Assembly: GCF_038003525.1 (NCBI RefSeq)
Contig: NZ_JBBOPI010000001.1
Coordinates: forward strand, 1,045,001 to 1,109,000
Length of the DNA: 64,000 nucleotides
Reading direction: 5' to 3'
Source: Solibacillus sp. FSL H8-0538
GTDB taxonomy: Bacteria > Bacillota > Bacilli > Bacillales_A > Planococcaceae
Shown: positions 9,196 through 17,958 of the stretch, piece by piece
How the letters are laid out: each line of letters begins with the position of its first letter
How positions within the stretch are numbered: position 1 is the stretch's first letter
Program-made: the position numbers and the translations under genes
The notes under the pieces: generated by a model
Told to the model about the DNA's origin: nothing
Databases searched by the model: none
The model's input: only the letters and a program-made list of their open reading frames with translations

Positions 9196-11262
9196 ATGGA
9201 ACTAAATCAATATTTAGAAATGTTCATCGAAGAAAGTAAAGAGCATTTACAAGCTTGTAGCCAACACTTATTAGAATTAGAGAAAAATCCACAAGATTTA
9301 GCAATCGTGAATGAAATTTTCCGCTCGGCACATACACTTAAAGGTATGTCTGCAACGATGGGCTTCGAAGATTTAGCTGATTTAACACATAAAATGGAAA
9401 ACGTTTTAGATGCCATTCGGAATGAAAAAATTAAAGTAACACCAGAAATTTTAGATGTTGTATTTGAGTCAGTAGATCACTTAGAAGCGATGGTTTTTAA
9501 TATTGCAGATGGCGGCGACGGTAAGCGTAATGTACAGTCAACGGTTGAACAGTTAAAACGCATCGAATCTGGTGACACAGCTGCTGCATCAGTAAGGACA
9601 GCGGCAGTGGAAGTAGCTGCAACAAACATTACTCCTATAGATTATAAATTAACGTATGACGATTTTGAGAAAACAGTTTTACTTCAATCTTCAGAGCAAG
9701 ATTATTTTGCGTATGAAATTGCTATAGCATTACGCGAGGACTGTTTACTAAAAGCAGCGCGCGTATTTATGGTATTTGAGATTTTAGAGAAAAATGGTGA
9801 CGTTATTAAATCGTCGCCAACAGTAGACAAGCTAGAAGAAGAGCAGTTTGATAGCCAGTTTTATGTTGCCTACATTTCCAAAGAAAATGCAGAAGATTTA
9901 CAGAAGATGCTTATGAAAGTTTCGGAAGTAGACCAAGTGGAAGTAAAAAAAATTAATAATTCGGTATTTACGCAATCTTCAACTACTGACACATCAGGGC
10001 AAGTAGTAGTTGAAGCTGTACAACAAGAAACAGCGCCTGCCGTTTTAGAGCAAGCGGTAGTTACACCAACTGTCCAAAAATCAAATGGTTCAAAAACACA
10101 ATCACATGCAACAAGTAAAACAATCCGTGTAAATATCGAACGTTTAGATATATTAATGAATCTGTTTGAAGAGCTTGTTATTGACCGTGGTCGATTACAA
10201 TCAATCGCGACAGAAGTAAATCACGGTGAGTTAAACGAAACAGTTGAGCGCATGAGCCGCGTTATGGGCGACCTACAAAATATCGTGTTAACAATGCGCA
10301 TGGTACCAGTGGAAACAGTATTTAACCGCTTCCCGAAAATGGTTCGTCAATTATCACGTGATTTGAACAAAAAAATTACGCTAGAAGTGATCGGTGCAGA
10401 AACAGAGCTTGACCGAACTGTTATCGATGAAATTGGGGATCCACTTGTTCACTTAATTCGTAACTCAGTTGACCACGGCATTGAAAGCCCAGAAGTACGT
10501 CGCGGGAAAGGCAAGCCAGAAGAAGGGACAGTTGAACTTCGCGCTTACCATAGCGGAAACTACGTATTCATCGAAATTGAAGATGATGGTGCGGGCATTG
10601 ACCGTGAGAAAGTACTTGCAAAAGCCCTTTCTAAAGGGGTTGTTTCGCAAGAAGTAGCAAACTCAATGACGGATAGACAAATTAATGAGCTGATTTTAGC
10701 ATCAGGCTTCTCTACTGCAGATGTTATTTCTGATGTATCAGGTCGCGGAGTTGGCTTAGATGTTGTAAAAACAACAATTGAATCACTTGGCGGTAATATT
10801 TCAATTGAGTCAACACAAAATGTAGGATCTGTATTCTCGATCCAATTACCATTAACATTATCAATTATTTCAGTAATGTTAGTTGAAATTGAAAAAGAGA
10901 TTTACGCTATTCCTTTATCATCTATTATTGAAACATCAATTATCCGTAATTCGGACATTATGAATGCACATAATCAAAAGGTAATTGATTTCCGTGGCAA
11001 GGTAGTACCACTAGTATTCCTTGAAGAAATCTTTGAAGTACCTCGTCAAGATGCAAAAGATGATGGATTCCATTCGGTAGTTATCGTACGTAAAGGTGAG
11101 AAACTTGCTGGATTAGTTGTAGATTCATTCATTGGTCAGCAAGAAATCGTATTAAAATCGTTAGGTAACTACTTAACAAACATTTTCGCGATTTCAGGTG
11201 CAACGATTTTAGGTAACGGTAAAGTAGCGTTAATCGTAGACTGTAACGCACTTTTGAAGTAA
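9196..11262 (+). CDS. cheA: Chemotaxis histidine kinase CheA
   Basis: 688 residues with the standard five domains. The Hpt domain carries the phosphorylated H46 in SAHTLKGM. It is followed by the CheY/CheB-binding P2 region, the dimerisation helices (about 330-390), the HATPase domain with NSVDHGIE (N box), DDGAGID (G1) and GRGVGLDVV (G2), and the C-terminal CheW-like regulatory domain. CheA autophosphorylates in response to receptors and passes phosphate to CheY and CheB. Linkers around residues 130-145 and 270-310 are Ala/Thr/Gln-rich. It starts 15 bases after cheB, with an AAAGGGGTG ribosome site. Confidence 0.97.
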   Translation: MELNQYLEMFIEESKEHLQACSQHLLELEKNPQDLAIVNEIFRSAHTLKGMSATMGFEDLADLTHKMENVLDAIRNEKIKVTPEILDVVFESVDHLEAMVFNIADGGDGKRNVQSTVEQLKRIESGDTAAASVRTAAVEVAATNITPIDYKLTYDDFEKTVLLQSSEQDYFAYEIAIALREDCLLKAARVFMVFEILEKNGDVIKSSPTVDKLEEEQFDSQFYVAYISKENAEDLQKMLMKVSEVDQVEVKKINNSVFTQSSTTDTSGQVVVEAVQQETAPAVLEQAVVTPTVQKSNGSKTQSHATSKTIRVNIERLDILMNLFEELVIDRGRLQSIATEVNHGELNETVERMSRVMGDLQNIVLTMRMVPVETVFNRFPKMVRQLSRDLNKKITLEVIGAETELDRTVIDEIGDPLVHLIRNSVDHGIESPEVRRGKGKPEEGTVELRAYHSGNYVFIEIEDDGAGIDREKVLAKALSKGVVSQEVANSMTDRQINELILASGFSTADVISDVSGRGVGLDVVKTTIESLGGNISIESTQNVGSVFSIQLPLTLSIISVMLVEIEKEIYAIPLSSIIETSIIRNSDIMNAHNQKVIDFRGKVVPLVFLEEIFEVPRQDAKDDGFHSVVIVRKGEKLAGLVVDSFIGQQEIVLKSLGNYLTNIFAISGATILGNGKVALIVDCNALLK

Positions 11263-11284
11263 ATAGGATGAAGAGGTGAAAATG

Positions 11285-11725
11285 ATGACGAATGCGGTTG
11301 AGCAAGAGTTTATTAAAGTAATTGTTTTTCAATTAGCGGATAAAGAATATGCAATTCCTGTATCACATGTACAAGGAATTGAAAAGTTAATGCACATTAC
11401 GCGTGTCCCAAAAACTGAGAGCTATGTGAAAGGTGTAATTAACCTTCGCGGAGTAGTCACACCAATTATTGATCTTCGTGAACGCTTTAATTTACCTGTG
11501 TCAGGCAATGAAGAAACAACACGTATTATTATTATTACACTAGAAGATATGGAAGTAGGCTTTGTTGTCGATTCTGCAAATGATGTATTGGATATCACAG
11601 CTTCTTCTATTGAGCAACAACCAGAAGTAGTAGGGTCTTTAGAAGAAGAATTTATTTCTGGGGTAGCAAAATTAGGCAAACGTTTATTAATTTTGCTCCA
11701 TTTAGACAAAGTATTAAATCCATAA
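11285..11725 (+). CDS. cheW: Chemotaxis coupling protein CheW
   Basis: A single CheW domain of 146 residues from the ATG at 11285. Typical strands are VFQLADKEYAIPVSHVQGIE, KGVINLRGVVTPIIDLRERF and LDKVL. CheW links receptors to CheA in the sensory array. Three in-frame starts lie close together (GTG 11276, ATG 11282, ATG 11285). The GAGGTG site is best spaced for 11285. A 70-base gap with a strong hairpin separates it from cheC. Confidence 0.94.
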   Translation: MTNAVEQEFIKVIVFQLADKEYAIPVSHVQGIEKLMHITRVPKTESYVKGVINLRGVVTPIIDLRERFNLPVSGNEETTRIIIITLEDMEVGFVVDSANDVLDITASSIEQQPEVVGSLEEEFISGVAKLGKRLLILLHLDKVLNP

Positions 11726-11740
11726 GATTAACGAATAATT

Positions 11741-11773
11741 TTCTAGATAAGTAGTATCTATACTTGTCTAGAA
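11741..11773 (+). other. Hairpin in the cheW-cheC gap
   Basis: A 13-bp stem (one G-U wobble) between 11741-11753 and 11761-11773 with a 7-base loop. Both ends contain TCTAGA. There is no run of T after it, so it is not a standard intrinsic terminator. An RNA-processing or mRNA-stability role is possible; partial attenuation of the downstream cheC-cheD genes is another option. Confidence 0.6.
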
Positions 11774-11796
11774 TCTACTAAAGTAGGGATTCTAAT

Positions 11797-12432
11797 ATGA
11801 ATTTTAATCAAAAAATCACTTCATTACATCTAGATGTTTTGAAAGAGATTGGCAATATTGGCGCAGCACATGCAGCAACGGCTCTTTCTGATTTGCTTGA
11901 TAAAAAAATCGATATGCGTGTACCGAAAGTAGAAATGGTTTCATTTAATGACATGATGGAACTAGCTGGTGGATCGGAGACGATAGTAGTAGGCATATTT
12001 CTACGTATCGAAGGTGATGTGGAAGGCAGTATGTTTTTTGTTTTACCAATCAAACAGGCAAATCTCTTTATTCAACGTTTAATTCGTGACGAGTCATTTG
12101 ATTTTAATCACCCACAAGTATCCGAGTTAGGGCTATCTGCAATGCAGGAAATGGGCAATATATTATCGGGCTCTTATTTATCCGCATTATCTGATTTTAC
12201 AGGTTTAAAAATTTATCCGACTGTACCTGGTTTGAGTGTTGACATGTTTGGTGCAATTATTAGTATCGGTTTAATCGAATTATCACAAGTAAGCGACAAT
12301 GTAATCGTAATTAATACATCCATTTTTGATGAAGATATCGGCGACGAGGAGACCGTTCGCGGACATTTCTTCCTGTTACCAGATCCCGATTCATTTGATG
12401 TCATTTTTAGAGCACTAGGGGTTAGCCTTTAA
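11797..12432 (+). CDS. cheC: CheY-P phosphatase CheC
   Basis: 211 residues. Both CheC/FliY active-site motifs are visible as two pseudo-repeats, each with conserved Glu and Asn: LKEIGNIGAAHAATALSDLL near residue 15 and MQEMGNILSGSYLSALSDF near residue 112. CheC removes phosphate from CheY-P and forms a complex with CheD, which links receptor deamidation to CheY-P levels. No N-terminal FliM-type extension is present, which separates it from FliY. The stop joins the cheD start (TAATG). Confidence 0.95.
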   Translation: MNFNQKITSLHLDVLKEIGNIGAAHAATALSDLLDKKIDMRVPKVEMVSFNDMMELAGGSETIVVGIFLRIEGDVEGSMFFVLPIKQANLFIQRLIRDESFDFNHPQVSELGLSAMQEMGNILSGSYLSALSDFTGLKIYPTVPGLSVDMFGAIISIGLIELSQVSDNVIVINTSIFDEDIGDEETVRGHFFLLPDPDSFDVIFRALGVSL

Positions 12433-12935
12433 TGCTTTTGTCAAATACGAATGAGGTTGTTAAGGTAGGAATTGCACAAATGGATGTAGTAAAGGTACCG
12501 AATACGATTCGAACATCTGGATTAGGTTCGTGTGTCGGTGTTGTGTTATACGATGAATCGAAAAAAGTCGCTGGATTATTACATGTCATGTTACCAGATT
12601 CAAGTTTAGGTAGAACAGAAACAATTAATGTCGCTAAATTCGCAGATACAGGGATAACAGCACTTGTGGGTTTATTAAAGCTAGAAGGTATTCAAGCGTT
12701 TAAATTAAAGGCAAAAATTGCTGGTGGGGCACAAATGTTTAAGTTCACATCAGATAAAGATTCTATGAGAATTGGCCCGCGTAATGTAGAGGCAGTAAAG
12801 GTGGAACTTCGCAAACATGGTATCCCTTTGATCGCAGAGGATACGGGCGGTAATAGTGGGCGCACGATTGAATTTAATCCTTCGACTTGTAAACTAAACA
12901 TCCGTACAGTGAATCAAGGAGTGAGTGAAATATGA
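12432..12935 (+). CDS. cheD: Receptor glutamine deamidase CheD
   Basis: 167 residues. The catalytic Cys34 is in LGSCVGVVLYD, His51 is in GLLHVMLPDS, and the family GGAQMF and GRNVEAV-like (GPRNVEAVKVEL) motifs follow. CheD deamidates receptor glutamines and works in an adaptation pair with CheC. It overlaps cheC by one base, and its stop overlaps the ATG of the next gene, so the three genes are translationally linked. Confidence 0.95.
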   Translation: MLLSNTNEVVKVGIAQMDVVKVPNTIRTSGLGSCVGVVLYDESKKVAGLLHVMLPDSSLGRTETINVAKFADTGITALVGLLKLEGIQAFKLKAKIAGGAQMFKFTSDKDSMRIGPRNVEAVKVELRKHGIPLIAEDTGGNSGRTIEFNPSTCKLNIRTVNQGVSEI

Positions 12936-13309
12936 TGTATGGTTCATTATTATATAATTTATGGGCTGCATTATTTTCATTTTCAGTGTACTTTGTGTGG
13001 GCTTTGCAACAGCACTTACCGCTACCAGTTACTACCATTGTAAGTTCATTTATCGCAGCGATTATCGTCTTTATTGCGATGTATCCGTTTCGTTATATAT
13101 TAGGGTATATTTTCTATACACCTCATCAAGTAACTTTTAACGAGGCACAAGGTGAAGGTTTTTCTTCAACAGATGAAACCGCTAAATATGGACAATTCGG
13201 TCGTCCTGAAAAACATTCAACCGTGGAGTTCCAAGATGAAAGTACAGAAGAAATTGCGCAGGTTGTACGAAAGATGTTGCACGGTCAAGATGAAGCAGTT
13301 TCAAAATAA
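12932..13309 (+). CDS. Unrecognised small membrane protein between cheD and sigD
   Basis: 125 residues. Two hydrophobic helices are seen at about residues 6-25 and 33-60, separated by a short LPLPVTT turn. A soluble, acidic and polar tail of about 65 residues ends in STEEIAQVVRKMLHGQDEA. I do not recognise a named family. In B. subtilis, sigD follows cheD directly, so this is an insertion relative to that arrangement. The start overlaps the cheD stop (ATGATG, either ATG), which supports real coupled translation. A terminator follows at once, making it the last gene of this transcription unit. A role in motility or chemotaxis is only inferred from position. Confidence 0.75.
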   Translation: MMYGSLLYNLWAALFSFSVYFVWALQQHLPLPVTTIVSSFIAAIIVFIAMYPFRYILGYIFYTPHQVTFNEAQGEGFSSTDETAKYGQFGRPEKHSTVEFQDESTEEIAQVVRKMLHGQDEAVSK

Positions 13310-13310
13310 G

Positions 13311-13339
13311 AAAAGAGTCGAGAAATCGGCTCTTTTTTT
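13311..13339 (+). terminator. Intrinsic terminator after the cheD unit
   Basis: Stem AAAAGAG-CGA with TCG-CTCTTTT and a 4-base loop, followed by seven T. It starts one base after the stop of the preceding gene and lies before sigD. Confidence 0.85.
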
Positions 13340-13405
13340 ATGTACAAAAGTACACTGTATTTTCAATTTTTTGCTCTTGGTGTAAGTGTAATTTACGCTA
13401 CATTT

Positions 13406-13414
13406 TGGTATAAT
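13406..13414 (+). promoter_or_regulatory. Extended -10 promoter for sigD
   Basis: TGGTATAAT is a perfect sigma-A -10 hexamer with the TGn extension; no good -35 is seen at 17 bases. It lies 44 bases before the sigD start and after the preceding terminator, so sigD can be expressed independently of the long upstream operon. Confidence 0.6.
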
Positions 13415-13457
13415 AAGCAATATGTATGCTTTTGTCTTCGAAGAGAGGTGGATACGG

Positions 13458-14228
13458 GTGACACAACAGATTCTAAATGATGAACATAAACTTTGGATTC
13501 GTTGGATTGACGATCGAGATCCAGAGGCCGGGGATATGCTCATCAAAAAATACAAGCCACTCGTTTCTTATCACGTACAACGAATTGGTGCTGGACTTCC
13601 CAAAAATGTTTCACGTGACGATTTAGTCAGTTTAGGGATGATGGGATTATTTGACGCATTAAATAAGTTTGATATTAACCGAGATTTAAAGTTTGACACA
13701 TATGCCTCCTTCCGAGTGCGTGGCGCAATTATTGATGGTCTACGTAAAGAGGACTGGCTCCCGCGCTCAGCACGAGAAAAGGCGAAAAAACTAGAGGCGC
13801 AGATTGAAAATTTAGAACAAACATTGATGCGACATGCGACCCCTGAGGAGCTTGCAACGCATATGGACTTGCCAGTGGAAGAAGTATATCAAACCTTCCA
13901 TGAACATTTCTTTTCGAATGTGTTATCGATAAATGAACAGCAGGACCAAGAAGAAAGTGAAGGTAAAGCCTTCGTTATCCGTGATGATCATACACGCACA
14001 CCTGAACAGCAAGTAGTACATTCAGAGCTGCTAGGCGATTTAGAAACAAATATTCAAAAATTAAATGAAAAAGAGCAACTGGTCCTAAGTCTCTTTTATA
14101 CAGAAGAAATGACGTTGACGGAAATAGGGGAAATGCTAGAGCTATCAACATCTAGGATTTCGCAAATTCACTCTAAAGCATTATTTAAATTACGGAAGTT
14201 ATTGTCGTCTGAAATGATCAATACATAA
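13458..14228 (+). CDS. sigD: Flagellar/motility sigma factor SigD (sigma-28, FliA family)
   Basis: 256 residues from the GTG at 13458, which follows an AGAGGTGG ribosome site; longer starts further upstream lack one. Region 2 contains RDDLVSLGMMGLFDAL, DLKFDTYASFRVRGAIIDG and LRKEDWLPRSAREK. Region 3 follows, and region 4 holds the helix-turn-helix TLTEIGEMLELSTSRISQIH. It directs transcription of late flagellar, chemotaxis and autolysin genes. Compared with B. subtilis, where sigD is read from the far 3' end of the fla/che transcript, here a terminator and a local promoter precede it. Confidence 0.96.
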   Translation: MTQQILNDEHKLWIRWIDDRDPEAGDMLIKKYKPLVSYHVQRIGAGLPKNVSRDDLVSLGMMGLFDALNKFDINRDLKFDTYASFRVRGAIIDGLRKEDWLPRSAREKAKKLEAQIENLEQTLMRHATPEELATHMDLPVEEVYQTFHEHFFSNVLSINEQQDQEESEGKAFVIRDDHTRTPEQQVVHSELLGDLETNIQKLNEKEQLVLSLFYTEEMTLTEIGEMLELSTSRISQIHSKALFKLRKLLSSEMINT

Positions 14229-14240
14229 GGAGGGCTTTTC

Positions 14241-14555
14241 GTGAGTTTAAAAGGTGTGGAATTACAAATTGCCATTCCAAAAACATTTGATGCAGGTAAA
14301 ATGGCGGATCAACATCAGCAAAATACAATTCAACAGCAAATAAATGCGAACGAAGCACTTAAAAGAGAAATTGAGCGTAAACAGCTGTCCGTTCATGAGT
14401 CAGACGGAATGGATGAAATTTCTGACGAAGAAGCGCGTGAAGGAGCATCAGACAATGATATGATGCTCGAGCAGCGCAAGAAAAAAAAGAAAGAACTTGA
14501 AGAAATAAAGGCACAGCACCCTTTCAAAGGGAATTTGTTTGATGTTAGTGGGTAG
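14241..14555 (+). CDS. Unrecognised small charged protein after sigD
   Basis: 104 residues, hydrophilic, with no membrane segment. The middle is Gln/Asn/Glu-rich, and a lysine-rich run (EQRKKKKKELEEI) precedes a conserved-looking end (HPFKGNLFDVSG). Much of it should be helical, possibly coiled coil. I do not recognise a named family. An excellent ribosome site (AAGGAGGGC) lies 7 bases before the GTG start, 12 bases after sigD, and the swrB-like gene follows after 8 bases. It is therefore very likely real and co-transcribed with sigD; function unknown. Confidence 0.78.
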   Translation: MSLKGVELQIAIPKTFDAGKMADQHQQNTIQQQINANEALKREIERKQLSVHESDGMDEISDEEAREGASDNDMMLEQRKKKKKELEEIKAQHPFKGNLFDVSG

Positions 14556-14563
14556 GAGTAACT

Positions 14564-15148
14564 ATGGTAATCATTGCAATAGCGGTGCTGTTTATTATTC
14601 AGCTAATTAGTTTTTACGTCATCGTTTTATTAAATAGCAAAATAGCAAAATTTAAAGATTTAGAAGTGCGCCAAGATAAGCTTATTCGTGAAATGGATGA
14701 TGTGATTGGTGTGTATTTACTAGAAATGCGTGAGGAAAATGACCGTCTTATTAAAGAATTAACAGTTTCAAGTGTGCGTCCAAAGCAATCAGAGATGCCA
14801 CAAGAAAGCCGTTCTTGGCAACAAGTAGAACTAGGTAATGAGTTGGGAGGGCCGTCCGTAACTAGCGAGCAAATACCAACAGTGGAGACACCTTCTCTTG
14901 AACAACGTACATTTGTCCCGAAAAATATTGCGGCAAACGCTTATAATCGCCAAAAGAAGCAAATACAGCCGGTTGTAAAGGAGCAAGAGCAAGAGCCACC
15001 GATACAAACACCGAGTCTAAAAGAGTTACCTTCATTTGAGAAGCAAGTTGTGCAATATTTTAACGAAGGCATGACAATTGAAGAAATTGCAAAGAAAACA
15101 CAAAAAGGTAAAACTGAAATCGAGTTAGTAATTAAGTTTCATGCGTAA
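14564..15148 (+). CDS. swrB: SwrB/YlxL-like membrane protein
   Basis: 194 residues. One N-terminal membrane helix (about 2-23) is followed by a coiled-coil region (about 24-70), a Gln/Pro-rich linker, and a C-terminal helix-turn-helix-like segment (YFNEGMTIEEIAKKTQKGKTEIELVIKFHA; key residues G, IEEIAKK, GKTE). This layout and the position between sigD and rpsB match B. subtilis SwrB, which promotes assembly of the flagellar export gate and so sigma-D activity and swarming. Sequence identity to SwrB cannot be measured here, so the symbol rests on architecture and synteny. Confidence 0.7.
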   Translation: MVIIAIAVLFIIQLISFYVIVLLNSKIAKFKDLEVRQDKLIREMDDVIGVYLLEMREENDRLIKELTVSSVRPKQSEMPQESRSWQQVELGNELGGPSVTSEQIPTVETPSLEQRTFVPKNIAANAYNRQKKQIQPVVKEQEQEPPIQTPSLKELPSFEKQVVQYFNEGMTIEEIAKKTQKGKTEIELVIKFHA

Positions 15149-15153
15149 AATAG

Positions 15154-15182
15154 TTGCAGTGCCTAATGCATTATGATATATT
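15154..15182 (+). promoter_or_regulatory. Sigma-A promoter of rpsB
   Basis: -35 TTGCAG (15154-15159), 17-base spacer and -10 TATATT (15177-15182) with a TGn extension. It lies 126 bases before rpsB, leaving a leader of about 120 bases. Confidence 0.7.
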
Positions 15183-15207
15183 ATCAATTGGTGTTAAACA
15201 TTACACA

Positions 15208-15272
15208 CGCATTTTGATGTAGTAAGTGGTGCTCTAGGTTACTAGGGTAGCTTGTTGCAGATGAAAAGTGCG
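15208..15272 (+). promoter_or_regulatory. Candidate structured leader of rpsB
   Basis: The start (CGCATTTT at 15208) and end (AAAAGTGCG at 15264) of this stretch can pair through 8 bp with one bulged G. Inside is a small hairpin built on CTAG-gtta-CTAG. Leaders of ribosomal protein genes often mediate autoregulation. Whether S2 binds here is not shown. Confidence 0.4.
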
Positions 15273-15308
15273 GAGGAAAAAAACCAAACATTTTAGGAGG
15301 AAACACAC

Positions 15309-16025
15309 ATGTCAGTAATTTCAATGAAACAATTACTTGAAGCTGGTGTACATTTCGGTCACCAAACTCGCCGTTGGAACCCAAAAATGAAGAAGTATAT
15401 CTTCGTTGAGCGTAACGGTATCTACATTATCGATTTACAAAAAACAGTTAAAAAATTAGAAGAAGCTTACGACTTCATGCGCCAAGTTGGCCAAGATGGT
15501 GGTAAAGTTCTTTTTGTTGGTACGAAAAAACAAGCTCAAGAAGCTATTAAAGATGAAGCTGAGCGTTCAGGTAACTACTATATCAACCAACGTTGGTTAG
15601 GTGGTACTTTAACAAACTTCGGTACAATCCAAAAACGTGTTGCTCGTATGAAGCAAATCGAAAAAATGGAAGAAGATGGTACTTTTGAAGTACTTCCGAA
15701 GAAAGAAGTAATCCAACTTAAAAAAGAGCACGAACGTCTAGTTAAATTCTTAGGCGGTATCCGTGATATGAAAGCAATTCCGGACGTAATGTTCGTAGTT
15801 GACCCTCGTAAAGAGCGTATCGCTGTAGCAGAAGCTATCAAATTAAACATCCCACTAGTAGGTATCGTAGATACTAACTGTGATCCAGATGAAATTGATT
15901 ATGTAATTCCTGCTAACGATGATGCTATCCGTGCTGTTAAATTATTAACTGCTAAAATGGCTGATGCATTATTAGAAGCTAAACAAGGTGAAGAAGAAGC
16001 TCCAGCTGAAAAAGCTGCAGAATAA
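15309..16025 (+). CDS. rpsB: 30S ribosomal protein S2
   Basis: 238 residues with the S2 signatures [49 protein letters not shown] and [22 protein letters not shown]2 binds near the head-body junction of the 30S subunit. It has a consensus AGGAGG ribosome site, its own promoter and a strong terminator, so rpsB can be made as a single-gene transcript. Codon use is visibly biased to those of highly expressed genes (CGT, GGT, GTA). Confidence 0.99.
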   Translation: MSVISMKQLLEAGVHFGHQTRRWNPKMKKYIFVERNGIYIIDLQKTVKKLEEAYDFMRQVGQDGGKVLFVGTKKQAQEAIKDEAERSGNYYINQRWLGGTLTNFGTIQKRVARMKQIEKMEEDGTFEVLPKKEVIQLKKEHERLVKFLGGIRDMKAIPDVMFVVDPRKERIAVAEAIKLNIPLVGIVDTNCDPDEIDYVIPANDDAIRAVKLLTAKMADALLEAKQGEEEAPAEKAAE

Positions 16026-16034
16026 TTCACTAGT

Positions 16035-16077
16035 AAAAAAGGTGATAAGTGGATGATACCCCTTATCACCTTTTTTT
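16035..16077 (+). terminator. Intrinsic terminator after rpsB
   Basis: Stem GGTGATAAG/CTTATCACC extended by A-T pairs, loop of about 12 bases, then seven T. It separates rpsB from tsf. Confidence 0.92.
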
Positions 16078-16176
16078 GAGAACAACTTAGACTTGTGGAA
16101 AACGCTCGTATACTGCGTCTAAGATAAATAACTTTTGAAATAATATGTACCCACTTATTCTAAGGAGGAAACTCAA

Positions 16177-17058
16177 ATGGCAATTACTGCACAATTAGTA
16201 AAAGAATTACGCGAAAAAACTGGCGCAGGTATGATGGACTGCAAAAAGGCTTTAGTAGAAACTGACGGTAACATTGAAGCTGCAATCGACTTCTTACGTG
16301 AAAAAGGTCTTTCATCAGCTGCTAAAAAATCAGATCGTATCGCTGCTGAAGGTACAACTTTCATTTTAGAACAAGGTAATGAAGCAATCATCCTTGAAGT
16401 AAATGCTGAAACGGACTTTGTAGCTAAAAACGAAAAATTCCAAATTTTAGTATCTGAATTAGCTGCTCACTTACTTGCAACTAAACCAGAATCAGCTGAA
16501 GCAGCTTTAGAAACTACAATCGGTGACATTAAAGTTGCTGACTACATTTCTACTGCAATCGCGACAATTGGAGAAAAAATCTCTCTACGTCGTTTCGAAA
16601 TTAAAACAAAAACGGATGCAGATGCATTCGGTGCTTACCTACACATGGGCGGCCGTATTAGTGTATTAGTAGTTCTTGAAGGTTCTACTGATGCTTCTGC
16701 TGCTAAAGATATTGCAATGCATATCGCTGCAATTAACCCTACTTACGTATCTCGTGATGCAGTTTCTGCTGAAGCTGTTGAACATGAACGCAAAGTATTA
16801 ACTGAGCAAGCGTTAAACGAAGGCAAACCAGAAAACATCGTAGCGAAAATGGTCGAAGGCCGTATTGGTAAATTCTTTGAAGATGTTTGCTTACTTGACC
16901 AAACTTTCGTTAAAAACTCAGATCAAAAAGTACGTACTTTCGTAGAATCTACTGGCGGTTCTGTAACTGGTTTCACTCGTTATGCTGTAGGTGAAGGTAT
17001 CGAAAAACGTGAAGACAACTTCGCTGAAGAAGTAATGAACCAAGTTAAAGGTAACTAA
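16177..17058 (+). CDS. tsf: Elongation factor Ts
   Basis: 293 residues. The N-terminal UBA-like domain includes [16 protein letters not shown]. The EF-Tu-interacting core includes [11 protein letters not shown], the motif that inserts into EF-Tu. EF-Ts exchanges GDP for GTP on EF-Tu. It has an AAGGAGG ribosome site and is followed by a terminator. The 150-base gap from rpsB holds the rpsB terminator; no clear promoter was identified in the remainder. Confidence 0.98.
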   Translation: MAITAQLVKELREKTGAGMMDCKKALVETDGNIEAAIDFLREKGLSSAAKKSDRIAAEGTTFILEQGNEAIILEVNAETDFVAKNEKFQILVSELAAHLLATKPESAEAALETTIGDIKVADYISTAIATIGEKISLRRFEIKTKTDADAFGAYLHMGGRISVLVVLEGSTDASAAKDIAMHIAAINPTYVSRDAVSAEAVEHERKVLTEQALNEGKPENIVAKMVEGRIGKFFEDVCLLDQTFVKNSDQKVRTFVESTGGSVTGFTRYAVGEGIEKREDNFAEEVMNQVKGN

Positions 17059-17107
17059 TCATTAGTCTAATAATCCTTGAATTGCGCAAGTGATTCGAGA
17101 AGTAAAG

Positions 17108-17140
17108 TAGGGAGCACATTTTTGCGTGTTCCCTATTTTT
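17108..17140 (+). terminator. Intrinsic terminator after tsf
   Basis: Stem TAGGGAGCAC/GTGTTCCCTA (one G-U pair), 8-base loop and a run of five T. Confidence 0.88.
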
Positions 17141-17167
17141 CAAGAAAAATAACAATATGAACTCGGT

Positions 17168-17201
17168 GAAATAGCATTTTACATAGAAGTGTAGCTATTT
17201 C
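17168..17201 (+). other. Hairpin in the pyrH leader
   Basis: GAAATAGC (17168-17175) pairs with GCTATTTC (17194-17201), with an inner TACA/TGTA stem. It lies 31 bases before pyrH. No T run follows. Function unknown; leader regulation or read-through control is possible. Confidence 0.55.
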
Positions 17202-17232
17202 CTTTCAAATAAATGAGTAACGGAGGTTTACT

Positions 17233-17958
17233 ATGAGTGTGCCACAATACAAACGAGTAGTAATTAAACTAAGCGGCGAAGCATTAGCAGGGGAAGCGGG
17301 ATTTGGTCTATCACCTGAAATTATCAAATCTGTTGCTGAACAAGTTAAAGAAGTAGTAGATCTAGGTGTAGAAGTTGCGGTAGTAGTTGGCGGAGGAAAC
17401 ATTTGGCGCGGCAAAGTTGGTAGTGAGATGGGGATGGATCGTGCTTCAGCTGACTATATGGGTATGCTTGCAACAGTTATGAATTCTTTAGCGATGCAAG
17501 ATGCGCTTGAAAAGCAAGGTATCGAAACACGCGTCCAATCTTCAATCGTAATGACACAAGTTGCTGAACCATATATTCGTCGAAAAGCTGTACGTCATCT
17601 AGAGAAAAAACGCGTTGTTATTTTCGCGGCTGGGACAGGTAACCCATTCTTCTCTACTGATACAACAGCTGCATTACGTGCTGCTGAAATTGATGCAGAC
17701 GCAATATTAATGGCGAAAAATAATGTGGACGGTGTATATTCTGCAGACCCTAAGCTAGACGCTACAGCTGTGAAGTACGATACTCTAACATATTTAGACG
17801 TTATTCAACAAGGTTTACAAGTAATGGATTCAACGGCTTCTACTTTATGTATGGACAATGATATCCCGTTAGTTGTATTCTCTATTACAGAATCAGGTAA
17901 TATTAAACGTGCCGTATTAGGCGAAAAAATTGGGACAATTGTTAGGAGAGATGCATAA
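17233..17958 (+). CDS. pyrH: Uridylate kinase (UMP kinase)
   Basis: 241 residues of the amino-acid-kinase fold. Motifs include [12 protein letters not shown] (phosphate binding), [10 protein letters not shown], the [11 protein letters not shown] segment, and [19 protein letters not shown]. It phosphorylates UMP to UDP for nucleotide synthesis and is normally a hexamer regulated by GTP and UTP. It has a GGAGG ribosome site 7 bases ahead. Its stop overlaps the frr start (TAATG), so the two are coupled. Confidence 0.98.
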   Translation: MSVPQYKRVVIKLSGEALAGEAGFGLSPEIIKSVAEQVKEVVDLGVEVAVVVGGGNIWRGKVGSEMGMDRASADYMGMLATVMNSLAMQDALEKQGIETRVQSSIVMTQVAEPYIRRKAVRHLEKKRVVIFAAGTGNPFFSTDTTAALRAAEIDADAILMAKNNVDGVYSADPKLDATAVKYDTLTYLDVIQQGLQVMDSTASTLCMDNDIPLVVFSITESGNIKRAVLGEKIGTIVRRDA

